In this document: in pieces, positions 10,935-18,894 of the stretch
How positions within the stretch are numbered: position 1 is the first letter of the stretch
Layout: each line of letters starts with the position of its first letter
Origin: Micrococcaceae bacterium
GTDB lineage: Bacteria; Actinomycetota; Actinomycetes; Actinomycetales; Micrococcaceae
NCBI GenBank assembly: GCA_025465475.1
Contig: JAODMR010000026.1
Location: 1 to 37,157 of the forward strand
Reading direction: 5' to 3'
DNA: 37,157 nt
Translations under genes and position numbers: made by a program
The notes under the pieces: model-generated
Told to the model about the DNA's origin: nothing
Database searches by the model: none
Seen by the model: the letters and a program-made list of their open reading frames with translations, nothing else

Positions 10935-11375
10935 ATGAAATTCACCACGACCATTCAGGGAAGCGGCAACAAGGCAGGTATTGAGGTTCCCGACGGCATT
11001 GTCAGTGCCTTGGGCGCAGGGAGGCGACCGCCGGTAACCGTGACCATTCACGGCCAAAGCTACCGCAGCAGTATCGCGGTGATGGGCGGGAAAAGCCTGG
11101 TTGGCATCAGTGCCGTCAACCGCGAACTGACCGGAGCCGCTGCCGGGGACGTCGTGGAGGTGGACATCCAGCTGGATACACAGCCCCGGACGATAGACGT
11201 TCCAGCGGACCTTGCCGCCGCCCTGGAGGCGGACTCCGAAGCGGACGTCCTTTTTGCGGCCCTGAGCTACAGCAACCGGCGGCGTTACGTGGAACCGATC
11301 GCCGATGCAAAGACTGCGGAAACACGCGCCCGCCGGGTCGCCAAGGTGCTAGCCGACCTCAAGGCGGGCAAATAG
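10935..11375 (+). CDS. DUF1905 / YdeI-OmpD-associated domain protein
   Basis: The 146-aa protein has an N-terminal small beta-barrel of the DUF1905 type (about 1-85: MKFTTTIQGSGNKAGIEVPD, PVTVTIHGQSYRSSIAVMGG, SAVNRELTGAAAGDVVEVDI). A C-terminal helical segment of the YdeI/OmpD-associated type follows (about 90-145: FAALSYSNRRRYVEPIADAKTAETRARRVAKVLADLKAG). The family is widespread, cytoplasmic and of unproven function. The ATG at 10935 fits the domain start exactly; a longer upstream frame overlaps purU and is not credible. It stands alone between the purU terminator and a broken flavoprotein gene. Confidence 0.85.
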   Translation: MKFTTTIQGSGNKAGIEVPDGIVSALGAGRRPPVTVTIHGQSYRSSIAVMGGKSLVGISAVNRELTGAAAGDVVEVDIQLDTQPRTIDVPADLAAALEADSEADVLFAALSYSNRRRYVEPIADAKTAETRARRVAKVLADLKAGK

Positions 11376-11420
11376 CGGCCCAGAGCATTCGGCTGCGCTC
11401 GGAAAGTATGAAGCCCCGAG

Positions 11421-12447
11421 GTGACGCAAGACCACTGGGATGTCGTCGTAGTGGGCGCCGGCCCGGCGGGATCCACCGCTGCCCGCGTCGCCGCCGCTGC
11501 GGGGGCGACGGTTCTCCTGCTCGATCGGTCGGTCTTTCCCAGATCCAAGACCTGCGGTGGAGGGCTCATCGGACTCTCCCGCTCACTGCTTCCCGACTCG
11601 GTAAAAGGTGCCATCAACTGTGAAGTGAGCTCCGTCGAGTTCACACATGCAGGCAGACATGCGACCAGGAGGACGAGCGGGGAAACGCTCGTCGCCAAGG
11701 TGAATCGGGAAGAGTTCGACCTCAGGCTGGTGGAGGCTGCCGTCCAGGCGCGAGCCGTTTTTCGGCCGTCTGCACACGTCAGGGCCCTCGTTCCCCACGG
11801 AGAACGGACCGAAGTCCACTACGACGACGGCACCCCGCGATCCACCAGCGCGCGGGTGGTGATTGGTGCTGATGGATCGGCGGGCAGAGTTTCCAGATAT
11901 GTCGGGGTGGTCATTGAGCGCTCCGACCTTGGACTCGAAATCGAGCTCCGGCGCGCACCCTCCGACGAAATGAGGACGATGTCCCTGGACACGGGGAAAG
12001 CGCCTGGGGCTTACGGTTGGCTGTTTCCGAAAAGGAACCAGCTCACGGTGGGGTCATCCAGCGCAAAGGATCGGGATCGGACACCCGCAGGTACCTGGAC
12101 GAGTGGATTCGCTCGCTGGGTTTGCGCGAGCGGGAAGTGATCTGCTCCTCCGGACACCTCACGCAGTGGCGAAACCGAATTCCCCACTGGTCAAGGGGCC
12201 AGTGATTGTTGCCGGAGATGCCGCCGGACTCCTGGAGCCGTGGACCCGTGAGGGGATTTCCTTCGCCCTGCGATCGGGCGCGTGGGCTGGAACTGCAGCG
12301 GCCCGGGCAGCACGCTCCGCCCTTGGGTTGCACGCCTTTCAGGGATTCTGTTCCGGCGACCTAACGTTTGATCGACTCTACTCGCACGGCATCTTTCGCA
12401 TGTTCCTGAAGATGCTTGCGGGAGAAATGGGGACCGGGCACCGTTGA
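11421..12447 (+). pseudogene. Geranylgeranyl-reductase-family FAD oxidoreductase, two frameshifts
   Basis: Three reading frames joined in order give one flavoprotein. The first (from GTG 11421) has the FAD-binding VVVGAGPAGSTAARVAAAAG, the CGGGLIG motif and VVIGADGSAGRVSR. The second gives GSGSDTRRYLDEWIRSLGL and SSGHLTQWR. The third gives VIVAGDAAGLLEPWTREGISFAL. Breaks lie at the A runs 12065-12067 and 12172-12174; adding one A at each restores a continuous protein (AKGSGSDTRR, QWRKPNSPLVKG). The family reduces prenyl chains of lipids or quinones. The C-terminus after 12447 looks shorter than usual. It is either a pseudogene or an intact gene with two homopolymer sequencing errors. The GTG start has no clear Shine-Dalgarno. 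Confidence 0.85.
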
Positions 12448-12514
12448 CGGCGTCGGTGCTGCCGTTATCTGCGGTTGGCTGACCTTGGTTGGTGTCGATG
12501 GAAAGCGACCGGTG

Positions 12515-12520
12515 CATACT
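12515..12520 (+). promoter_or_regulatory. Candidate -10 box for the PLDc_N gene
   Basis: CATACT followed by 6 nt and ATG (12527) suggests a leaderless transcript. The same GCATACTG string stands at the same distance before the ATG of the gene at 10935. Confidence 0.35.
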
Positions 12521-12526
12521 GATCGC

Positions 12527-12754
12527 ATGAACAGCGCGATCGCTACGGTCTGGTTGCCTCTGCTGGTCCTGGGGCCCATAGTCGGCGTTTGGATATTCAG
12601 TCTCGTCGACTTCAGCAGGACCGATGAACGGGACATGCGGTTGTTTTCACCGGAGGTCTGGGTCCTTGTCCTGGTCCTGGGAAGCGTCGCCGGTGGATTG
12701 CTGTGGCTCATGGCTGGCCGACCCCAGCGGCCTGCGCGCCACCACCGACCCTGA
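12527..12754 (+). CDS. Small two-helix membrane protein, PLDc_N-like
   Basis: The 75-aa protein has hydrophobic helices at about 8-26 and 44-62, joined by a charged loop (SRTDERDMRLFSP). It ends with GRPQRPARHHRP. The helix-loop-helix ending in a GRP-type motif resembles the phospholipase D N-terminal-like (PLDc_N) membrane module, often found as a stand-alone small protein of unknown function. No Shine-Dalgarno is evident; a TANNNT-like box 6 nt upstream suggests leaderless expression. It probably sits in the cytoplasmic membrane. Confidence 0.7.
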   Translation: MNSAIATVWLPLLVLGPIVGVWIFSLVDFSRTDERDMRLFSPEVWVLVLVLGSVAGGLLWLMAGRPQRPARHHRP

Positions 12755-12835
12755 CTATCCAGCCAACACCGGCGCAGATGGGGAGCCCCACACTCGGTTT
12801 TCTCTCAGGAGCAGCCGTTAAGATGGACGCTCAAG

Positions 12836-12865
12836 AACCTGCCGCACCTACTGGTGCGGCAGGTT
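12836..12865 (+). terminator. Perfect 13-bp hairpin in front of the SGNH lipoprotein gene
   Basis: AACCTGCCGCACC (12836-12848) and GGTGCGGCAGGTT (12853-12865) form a perfect 13-bp stem with a 4-nt loop, followed by a weakly T-rich GTACCTTT. It ends 8 nt before the GGAGG of the next gene, so it is either a terminator for the gene ending at 12754 or a 5'-UTR element of the downstream gene. Confidence 0.7.
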
Positions 12866-12883
12866 GTACCTTTGGAGGTTTCG

Positions 12884-13669
12884 ATGGACCTGCCGTCCCT
12901 GCGAACCATGGCTGCGGCACTGGCGCTTGGCGTGGCGCTGCCTTTGACGCTCGCGGCTTGCACCCCGGCCGGAGCTGCCGCGCACCCGACCATTGGTGAC
13001 CGGACGTCAACGGCTGCTGGTGACCGGACGTCAACGGCGGCGGCCCCAAGGAATTCGAGCAGCGCGCCGCCGGCAACAGGGTCCGGCCCCACTCCGGTCC
13101 GGGTTGTCGTCATCGGAGACTCCCTGAGCACAGGTTTTGGAACCTCAGCCAAACAAGCCTGGCCCAGCCTGCTGAAGTCAGTTCACCTGCCCGGCAAGCG
13201 GCCGGTCCGGGTCACCAATGCCGCCGAGAACGGCAGCGGCTACCTGGCTGTCGGGGACGACGGCGACACCTTCACCATGGAAGTCCAGGCGAGCGTCACG
13301 GCGGACGCGGACGTCGTCGTGTTCTTCGGGTCCGACAACGACGCCGGCACCGACCCGGCGGAGCTGCGGGAAGCCGCAACATCAGCCTTTGCGGAGGCCG
13401 CCGCCCTTGCCCCCAATGCGAAGCTGCTCGCGGTCGGACCGCTGTCCGGCAGCGAGGAGCCGGACACCGTGCTGACCGACGTGCGCGACTCGGACGCCTC
13501 CGCGGCGCAAGACCAGGGCGTGAAATTCGTTGATCCCATCGCCGACCAATGGCTCAGCGGCAGGGAAGATGCCCTGTTGGGACCGGACGGCGAGCACCCC
13601 AGCGCCAAGGGGCAGAAATTCCTGCGCGACAAAATCAAGGGCATCCTGACCTCGGTGCTACCAACCTGA
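12884..13669 (+). CDS. SGNH/GDSL-type hydrolase, secreted lipoprotein
   Basis: The 261-aa protein has a signal peptide with lipobox LAAC (lipidated Cys26), so it should be anchored outside the membrane. A low-complexity Ser/Thr/Ala linker (about 27-70) precedes an SGNH hydrolase domain: block I VVVIGDSLSTGFG with nucleophile S80, a GSDND segment as block III and DGEHPS with D235/H238 as block V. Such enzymes are esterases or lipases, sometimes acting on cell-wall acyl groups; the substrate here is unknown. GGAGG lies 5 nt before the ATG at 12884. The linker contains a duplicated 8-residue unit (GDRTSTAA). Confidence 0.88.
   Translation: MDLPSLRTMAAALALGVALPLTLAACTPAGAAAHPTIGDRTSTAAGDRTSTAAAPRNSSSAPPATGSGPTPVRVVVIGDSLSTGFGTSAKQAWPSLLKSVHLPGKRPVRVTNAAENGSGYLAVGDDGDTFTMEVQASVTADADVVVFFGSDNDAGTDPAELREAATSAFAEAAALAPNAKLLAVGPLSGSEEPDTVLTDVRDSDASAAQDQGVKFVDPIADQWLSGREDALLGPDGEHPSAKGQKFLRDKIKGILTSVLPT
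12995..13042 (+). repeat. 24-bp tandem duplication inside the SGNH gene linker
   Basis: The 19-nt string GGTGACCGGACGTCAACGG occurs at 12995 and again at 13019, an in-frame tandem duplication with a 24-bp period that doubles GDRTSTAA in the linker. It is a likely site of copy-number variation between strains. Confidence 0.85.
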
Positions 13670-13750
13670 TTCTGCCGACGTCGTCCGCTCGCCAGGCGCC
13701 GCAGGGACAGCCGACAAGGTGACCGTTCGGGCAAACTTCCAGCTGACCCG

Positions 13751-13756
13751 TATAAC
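13751..13756 (+). promoter_or_regulatory. -10 box of a probable leaderless esterase transcript
   Basis: TATAAC stands 8 nt before the GTG start at 13765, which puts the expected transcription start at or within 2 nt of the start codon. No Shine-Dalgarno is present. No good -35 hexamer was found. Confidence 0.5.
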
Positions 13757-13764
13757 CTGCTGCG

Positions 13765-15078
13765 GTGTACACGATTTCCTTGGTCAGCGGCCCGGTGCCC
13801 GCCGCGTTGTTGCTGTGCGGAGGAGGCGCGCTCCTGTGGCTGATTGCGGGTACCCGCCACCACATGCTGCGGACCGTAACAACGGTACTGATAGCATCGG
13901 CCGCCCTCACGGTCACGGCGCGGATTCTGACAGAGGACGTGTGGAACACCTGGGGCGCGCCCCTGCCGTTGATCCTGTACCTGTGGGCGTGGTTGGCAGT
14001 GGCGGGAGTGACGCTGGCCACTCTTCGGACAGCCCAACCGGGGCGGGCACGTCGACGGGTGGCGGCCGTCGCGTCGGGGCTGGCATGCCTGCTCGCCGCA
14101 GCGGGTCTGGTAAACCTGCATTTCGGTGAGTATCCGACGCTGGGAGCACTCCTGGGGCGGTCCGCCACTCCCATCGAGGCACTGCAGGCCCCGCAGCCGG
14201 CGGAAACGGCTGCTGCTGCACCGGCTGTTGCTCCGACGCCCGTCCGCGAGTCCCTGTGGACCCCGCCGTCGGATATGCCGGCCACCGGCAGGATCGTTTC
14301 GGCCCAGATACCCGGGACGCTCAGCAAGCTACCTGCCTCCGACGCTTACCTGTACCTGCCCCCGGCCTACCAGGTCCAGGATCGCCCGGACCTGCCGGTC
14401 CTGGTTCTGCTGCACGGGCTACCCGGCGGCAGCCGAGACTGGGTCGACTCGGGCCAAATCAGCACGATGATGGACTCCTACGCGGCGGCCCACAAGGGTC
14501 TGGCACCCGTGGTCGTCATGGCCGACGCGAGTGGTAACCACGCCGCTGACCCTCCCCTGTGCCTGGACAGCAAGTACGGAAATTCGGGAACCTACCTATC
14601 CCAGGATGTACCCAACTGGGTCAAAGCGACCCTCGGCGCGGGTACCGGCGGGCCCCGGGATTGGGCCGTCGCGGGTTTCTCCTACGGCGGCACGTGTGCC
14701 ACCCAGTTGGGGGTGAACTATCCGCAGCAGTACCCCTCCTTCCTGGACATATCGGGTGAAGACCAACCGACCATCAATGGCGGAAGGACGGCCCTGGTTT
14801 CGAAGTACTTCAACGGTGATGACAGTGCCTTCGCGCAACAAAACGCGGTGGATGTGCTGAAGACGCGTAGTTTCCCGGATTCGGCGGCCATCATTACCGT
14901 CGGCGCCGATGATTCCTTCTACCGGCCGCAAGGAATCACCGTCTATAACGCGGCCAAGGCCGCAGGGATGGATGTCCAGCTTCAACAGGTTCCGGGCGGA
15001 CACACCTGGCAGGCCTGGCGTGCCGGGCTGCAGAACAACCTCGACTGGCTGATGAGCAGGGCAGGTACCCTCTCCTGA
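13765..15078 (+). CDS. Membrane-anchored esterase (PF00756-type alpha/beta hydrolase)
   Basis: The 437-aa protein has four hydrophobic N-terminal helices (about 8-28, 37-54, 65-87, 98-117) and a Pro/Ala-rich linker (about 135-165). A putative-esterase domain follows (about 175-437), probably facing outside. The nucleophile is S306 in GFSYGG, the acid is probably D382 or D383 (VGADDS) and the base is H413 (PGGHTWQAW). The oxyanion region is VLVLLHGLPGGSRDW. The start is GTG 13765. It lies 15 bp upstream of an aminoacyl-phosphatidylglycerol-synthase-like gene. In Pseudomonas and Corynebacterium, esterases next to such synthases act on aminoacylated lipids. That role is an inference here; a mycolyl- or acyl-transferase-like role remains possible. 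Confidence 0.85.
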   Translation: MYTISLVSGPVPAALLLCGGGALLWLIAGTRHHMLRTVTTVLIASAALTVTARILTEDVWNTWGAPLPLILYLWAWLAVAGVTLATLRTAQPGRARRRVAAVASGLACLLAAAGLVNLHFGEYPTLGALLGRSATPIEALQAPQPAETAAAAPAVAPTPVRESLWTPPSDMPATGRIVSAQIPGTLSKLPASDAYLYLPPAYQVQDRPDLPVLVLLHGLPGGSRDWVDSGQISTMMDSYAAAHKGLAPVVVMADASGNHAADPPLCLDSKYGNSGTYLSQDVPNWVKATLGAGTGGPRDWAVAGFSYGGTCATQLGVNYPQQYPSFLDISGEDQPTINGGRTALVSKYFNGDDSAFAQQNAVDVLKTRSFPDSAAIITVGADDSFYRPQGITVYNAAKAAGMDVQLQQVPGGHTWQAWRAGLQNNLDWLMSRAGTLS

Positions 15079-15082
15079 CAGG

Positions 15083-15088
15083 TAGCAT
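15083..15088 (+). promoter_or_regulatory. TAGCAT -10 box 5 nt before the DUF2156 gene
   Basis: TAGCAT-N5-GTG matches the leaderless pattern seen elsewhere in the window. The downstream gene may therefore have its own transcript in addition to read-through from the esterase gene. Confidence 0.45.
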
Positions 15089-15093
15089 CAGTC

Positions 15094-17724
15094 GTGCCCA
15101 ACACGGGTATTGCAGGACAGGGCATTACAGGACAGGGCACATCGGAACAGGTCATGCAGCACGGACGGCATAGGGCGCCGCGGCGTCCGCTTCGACAATT
15201 CCCGGTCGGGAGTGGCGCTGCGACCTTCCGTTGGGCAGTGCGCCAGTTCCGCGTGGCTCCGGCCAGTTTCGCGTGGTTGCTCCTTGTCACCGTCTTCAGC
15301 GCATCAGCCCCGGCCGGATGGCTCCGACCCCAGGGCCTCGAGCCGATCGCTGCCGTCATGCCCGCAGACCTGTCCTCCAGGCCCTGGTCAGTGGTGACGT
15401 CACTGTTGTGGGCGCCGGGCCCCGCGTCCTATGCGGCCACGGTGCTGGCCCTGGTGGCGGGCGTGGCGATCGAGCGTCGGCTGGGGACCCGACGCTACCT
15501 TGCCTCGGCTTCCGTCTCCCACCTCGCGGGCGTGGGTGCAGCGGCGGGCTTTGCCTGGTCGGTGGGGGGCGTGATGGCGACCTGGTCCTCCGATCTGCTC
15601 TCTCATTCCTACTTTGGGGCGACTGCAGCCATCGTCGGAGCGGGCATGGTCGCCTCGCACGGCATGTCGACCTTGTGGCGTCGGCGGTTGCGGGTTGGCG
15701 TCGTGGTGCTGCTGCTGACCCTGGTCATGTATCGGGGTGGGTTTGCTGACCTTGTGCGCCTTGCGGCAGCCGCCTGCGGGCTGGTCCTTGGTCCCTTGGT
15801 CACTCGGGCAGGAGTGCGGGGCAGCTGGTTCCAGGCGTCCCGCAGGGAGCAACGGGTGCTCCTGGCGGTCACCGTGGCGGCCTCCGCGATCGGACCGGTC
15901 CTGGCAGGACTGAGCCCACATGCAGTGGGCCCGCTCTCCGTACTTCGGTATCTGTTCACCGACATCCAGCCCGTGGACCCCGCCACGCTTCAACAGCTGT
16001 GCACAACTCCCGGCCAAGGGAAGGACTGCGCAGAAGCGCGACTGCAATTGCGGGCGGGTGCCGGAGGCATTTTTATGGCTGTCCTGCCCTGTGTCCTGCT
16101 CCTGCTCTTGGCTGATGGCCTCCGACGGGGCCGGCGGTTTGCCTGGGGCGCAACCCTCGTCGTGCTCGGTGCCATGGCAGCCCTATCCGCCAGTCGCATA
16201 GCAGCGCTGCTACTGCCCGGTTTGGTGCCCGGTGGACAGAACGAGTCGTTGGGATCCATGGACCTTAGCCGTTTTCATCGTCCCCTTTCCCTCGTCCTGC
16301 CTCTGCTCCTGCCGTTGTTGCTGCTGTTGCTGGTCGCCGCCAGGAGGAGGTTGTTCCTCGTTGCCGCCCCGCACGGCACATATCGCCGGTTCGCCGTACG
16401 CCTGGTCGGCACTGCGGCGTGCCTGGCGGCTATCTATCTTCTTGGCGGTTCGCTGCTGGCCGACGGGTTCAGCCCTTCGCCCAATCTGCTGCAGCTGCTG
16501 GCCGACATCCCTGACCGTTTCCTTCCCCTTGGATACACAGTGGATGTCGCCCCCGCGTTCTTTCCGCAGACGTGGCAGGCGGTGCTGCTTTATGAAGGCA
16601 CCGGAACCGTGTTCTGGACCGTCGCTGCGGCCCTGCTCCTTGCCTCATTCCTCAGACCCGCGCACGGCAGGCATGGCACCGAGGACACGGTCCGCAGGAT
16701 CCTGCACGGTTCCGGGGGCAGCAACCTGTCCTGGATGATCACCTGGTCGGGCAACAGCTACTGGATTTCTCCCGCCCACGATAGTGCTGTGGGTTTTCGG
16801 GTAAGAGGCTCCGTCGCGCTGGCGCTCGGTCCCCCCATCGGACCGCTTACCGCGCAGGCACAAGCGATCGAGGACTTCACCTCCTACTGCAACGAGGCCG
16901 GTTGGACGCCGTGTTTCTACTCGGTACCCCAAGCCACCAAGGACATCACCTCAGCCCTCGGCTGGCGGGCGATAGAAGTGGCGCAGGAGACGGTCCTGAA
17001 CCTTTCCGAGCTCACGTTCAAGGGCAAGAGATTCCAGGACATCCGCACGGCCCTGAACAAGGCCGGAAAGGCCGGTATCCGCGCGGAGTGGATTCGCTAC
17101 TCGACGGCGCCGGCGGCGGTAAAGCGCCAAATCACCGGGATCTCGGAAGAATGGGTGTCTGACAGGAAACTGCCGGAAATGGGCTTCACCCTCGGGGGCA
17201 TCGACGAGCTTGCGGACCCTGAAGTGCGGTGCCTTGTGGCGCTCGACGCGCAACAGCGCGTCCATGCCGTCACCTCCTGGCTCCCCGTGCACTCCGGCGG
17301 CCGCATTTCTGGCTGGACGCTGGACTTCATGCGCCGCAGCGGATCCGGGTTCAATGGCAGCATCGAGTTCCTGATAGCCAACGCCGCCTTGAGCCTTCGC
17401 GCCGAGGGGTACGCCTTCCTGAGCCTCTCCGGCGCACCGCTGGCCCGGCCGGCGTCGGAAGCGCCGGGCAGGGAGGCTGTCCTGGACCGGCTGCTGGACC
17501 TGCTGGGCAAGAGCCTGGAACCCGTCTACGGATTCCGGTCCCTGCTGGCTTTCAAAGCCAAGTTCGGTCCCACGTACCAGCCCCTCTACCTTGTCTATCC
17601 GGATCCCGCGGCCCTGCCCGGCATTGCCACCGCCCTGGCGCAGTCCTACCTGCCCAGTGCAACCTGGCGGCAGCGCCTGGCCCTGACCAGGCGCCTCCTA
17701 TCCCCGGCCAGTTCCACGGCGTAG
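15094..17724 (+). CDS. Rhomboid-like membrane domain fused to DUF2156 (aminoacyl-lipid synthase type)
   Basis: The 876-aa multi-pass protein begins (about 55-230) with helices resembling rhomboid proteases. It has ERRLGTRRYL (127-136) and, where rhomboids have the catalytic GASG, the sequence FGATAA (174-179), so the serine is replaced by threonine and protease activity is doubtful. More helices follow to about 525. The C-terminal domain (about 535-860) is DUF2156, the catalytic fold of MprF/LysX-type enzymes that transfer amino acids from aminoacyl-tRNA to phosphatidylglycerol (YWISPAHDSAVGFRVRGSVALALGPPIGP, GFNGSIEFLIANAALSLRAEG). It probably modifies membrane lipid headgroups and affects resistance to cationic peptides. 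The GTG start is 15 bp after the esterase gene. Confidence 0.83.
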   Translation: MPNTGIAGQGITGQGTSEQVMQHGRHRAPRRPLRQFPVGSGAATFRWAVRQFRVAPASFAWLLLVTVFSASAPAGWLRPQGLEPIAAVMPADLSSRPWSVVTSLLWAPGPASYAATVLALVAGVAIERRLGTRRYLASASVSHLAGVGAAAGFAWSVGGVMATWSSDLLSHSYFGATAAIVGAGMVASHGMSTLWRRRLRVGVVVLLLTLVMYRGGFADLVRLAAAACGLVLGPLVTRAGVRGSWFQASRREQRVLLAVTVAASAIGPVLAGLSPHAVGPLSVLRYLFTDIQPVDPATLQQLCTTPGQGKDCAEARLQLRAGAGGIFMAVLPCVLLLLLADGLRRGRRFAWGATLVVLGAMAALSASRIAALLLPGLVPGGQNESLGSMDLSRFHRPLSLVLPLLLPLLLLLLVAARRRLFLVAAPHGTYRRFAVRLVGTAACLAAIYLLGGSLLADGFSPSPNLLQLLADIPDRFLPLGYTVDVAPAFFPQTWQAVLLYEGTGTVFWTVAAALLLASFLRPAHGRHGTEDTVRRILHGSGGSNLSWMITWSGNSYWISPAHDSAVGFRVRGSVALALGPPIGPLTAQAQAIEDFTSYCNEAGWTPCFYSVPQATKDITSALGWRAIEVAQETVLNLSELTFKGKRFQDIRTALNKAGKAGIRAEWIRYSTAPAAVKRQITGISEEWVSDRKLPEMGFTLGGIDELADPEVRCLVALDAQQRVHAVTSWLPVHSGGRISGWTLDFMRRSGSGFNGSIEFLIANAALSLRAEGYAFLSLSGAPLARPASEAPGREAVLDRLLDLLGKSLEPVYGFRSLLAFKAKFGPTYQPLYLVYPDPAALPGIATALAQSYLPSATWRQRLALTRRLLSPASSTA
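15109..15138 (+). repeat. 15-bp tandem duplication near the start of the DUF2156 gene
   Basis: ATTGCAGGACAGGGC (15109-15123) is followed directly by ATTACAGGACAGGGC (15124-15138). It encodes a repeated Gly-Ile-Ala/Thr-Gly-Gln unit in the cytoplasmic N-terminal tail. Confidence 0.8.
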
Positions 17725-17829
17725 GCGTCGCTCACTTCGTTCCGCACGCCCTGCTCCCGTGACTGTCGTTTCGGTCCTGCCGGACCCACAGCACTGACAC
17801 CACAGCAGGGCCCAGCTGAGCTCCGGCCG

Positions 17830-18783
17830 TCACACCCTGGTCATCCGCCGGTTCCGCCCTTGATAAAGCTGGCGGTAGCTGGAGGGTGTGGTGTTGAGCT
17901 CGCGCAGGAAGTGCAGCCGGAAATTCGCGCTTGTTCCCAATCCGGTCCTGGCAGCGACGGCCTGCACCGTCAGGTCGGTTGTTTCCAGTAACCGGCAGGC
18001 TTCGGCCAGGCGCTGTCCGGTCAGCCAGCGCAGGGGCGTCGTACCGGTCTCGGCGAGGAATTTGCGTGCGAAGCTGCTCGGCGCCCACCCGGCGTGCCCG
18101 GCCAGGTCAATGACCGTCAGAGGCTCCGCCAGGTGTTGCCTGGCCCAGGAACATGTCGCAGCGAAATGGCCCAGGGGGGCCGCGACGGGACGCTCAATGA
18201 ACTGCGCCTGACCGCCTTCACGGTGTGGGGCTACGACCATGCGCCTGGCAATGCGGTTTGCAGCCTCCGTACCGTGGTCCCTGCGGACCAGATGCAGGCA
18301 CAGGTCAATTCCGGCCGCGACACCGGCGCTGGTGCTGACTCCATCGTCGTCGATGTACAGCACCCCGGCGTCGACGTCGACCTGAGGATGCAGGGTCTGC
18401 AGGCGTTCCGCGTTCCGCCAGTGCGTGGTGGCGCGCTTGCCGTCAAGCAGGCCAGCGGCGGCCAACGCGAAGGCGCCCGTGCAGACGGACACCACCCGGG
18501 CGCCGTTCCCGGCGGCCTTCCGCAGCGCCTCGCAGACGTGGGAGGGTGGGTCTGTGAGCGGGCTGAACCCGGGCACGACGATGGTGTCGGCGGACTGAAG
18601 CGCCTCAAGCCCGGCCGCTGCATGGATGGCATAACCGGTTGTGGTCGGGACGAGGCCCGGAACTGCCGCGCAGACGACAAACGAGTACAGCTGCCGCTCG
18701 TCTTCATGGCCAAATACCTGTGCCGGAATGGCCAGGTCAAAGGCGACAACGTCCGGCAGGGCCAGAGCTACGACACGGTGCAT
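17830..18783 (-). CDS. GlxA-type AraC regulator with DJ-1/PfpI sensor domain
   Basis: The 317-aa protein has an N-terminal DJ-1/PfpI (GATase1-like) domain (about 1-180), with Cys101 in VVSVCTGAFALAAAGLLDG and the following RATTHW motif. Two AraC helix-turn-helix motifs follow (about 215-310: LTVIDLAGHAGWAPSSFARKFLAETGTTPLRWL, then LTVQAVAARTGLGTSANFRLHF). It should be a cytoplasmic transcription factor binding a small ligand. It is transcribed divergently, 111 bp from an exported DJ-1/PfpI protein whose first domain resembles its sensor domain, so that operon is the likely target. TACAGT 6 nt before the ATG suggests a leaderless transcript. Confidence 0.9.
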   Translation of the reverse strand: MHRVVALALPDVVAFDLAIPAQVFGHEDERQLYSFVVCAAVPGLVPTTTGYAIHAAAGLEALQSADTIVVPGFSPLTDPPSHVCEALRKAAGNGARVVSVCTGAFALAAAGLLDGKRATTHWRNAERLQTLHPQVDVDAGVLYIDDDGVSTSAGVAAGIDLCLHLVRRDHGTEAANRIARRMVVAPHREGGQAQFIERPVAAPLGHFAATCSWARQHLAEPLTVIDLAGHAGWAPSSFARKFLAETGTTPLRWLTGQRLAEACRLLETTDLTVQAVAARTGLGTSANFRLHFLRELNTTPSSYRQLYQGRNRRMTRV

Positions 18784-18789
18784 GGGGTC

Positions 18790-18795
18790 ACTGTA
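18790..18795 (-). promoter_or_regulatory. TACAGT -10 box of the GlxA-type regulator
   Basis: On the minus strand TACAGT-GACCCC-ATG gives a TANNNT box 6 nt before the start codon, with no Shine-Dalgarno between them. Confidence 0.5.
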
Positions 18796-18894
18796 CCCAC
18801 GTTCATGCGGCGTACGTGCGTGGCGGCAGGATCCTTTCCATAGTGGGTATTTTTACTCCTCCCCGGGGGGGCCGGTTCTTGCGATTCTTTCGAC

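Noticed and set aside
15094-16000. Active rhomboid protease
   Set aside because: The GxSG serine is replaced (FGATAA), so catalytic activity is unlikely even if the fold is kept.
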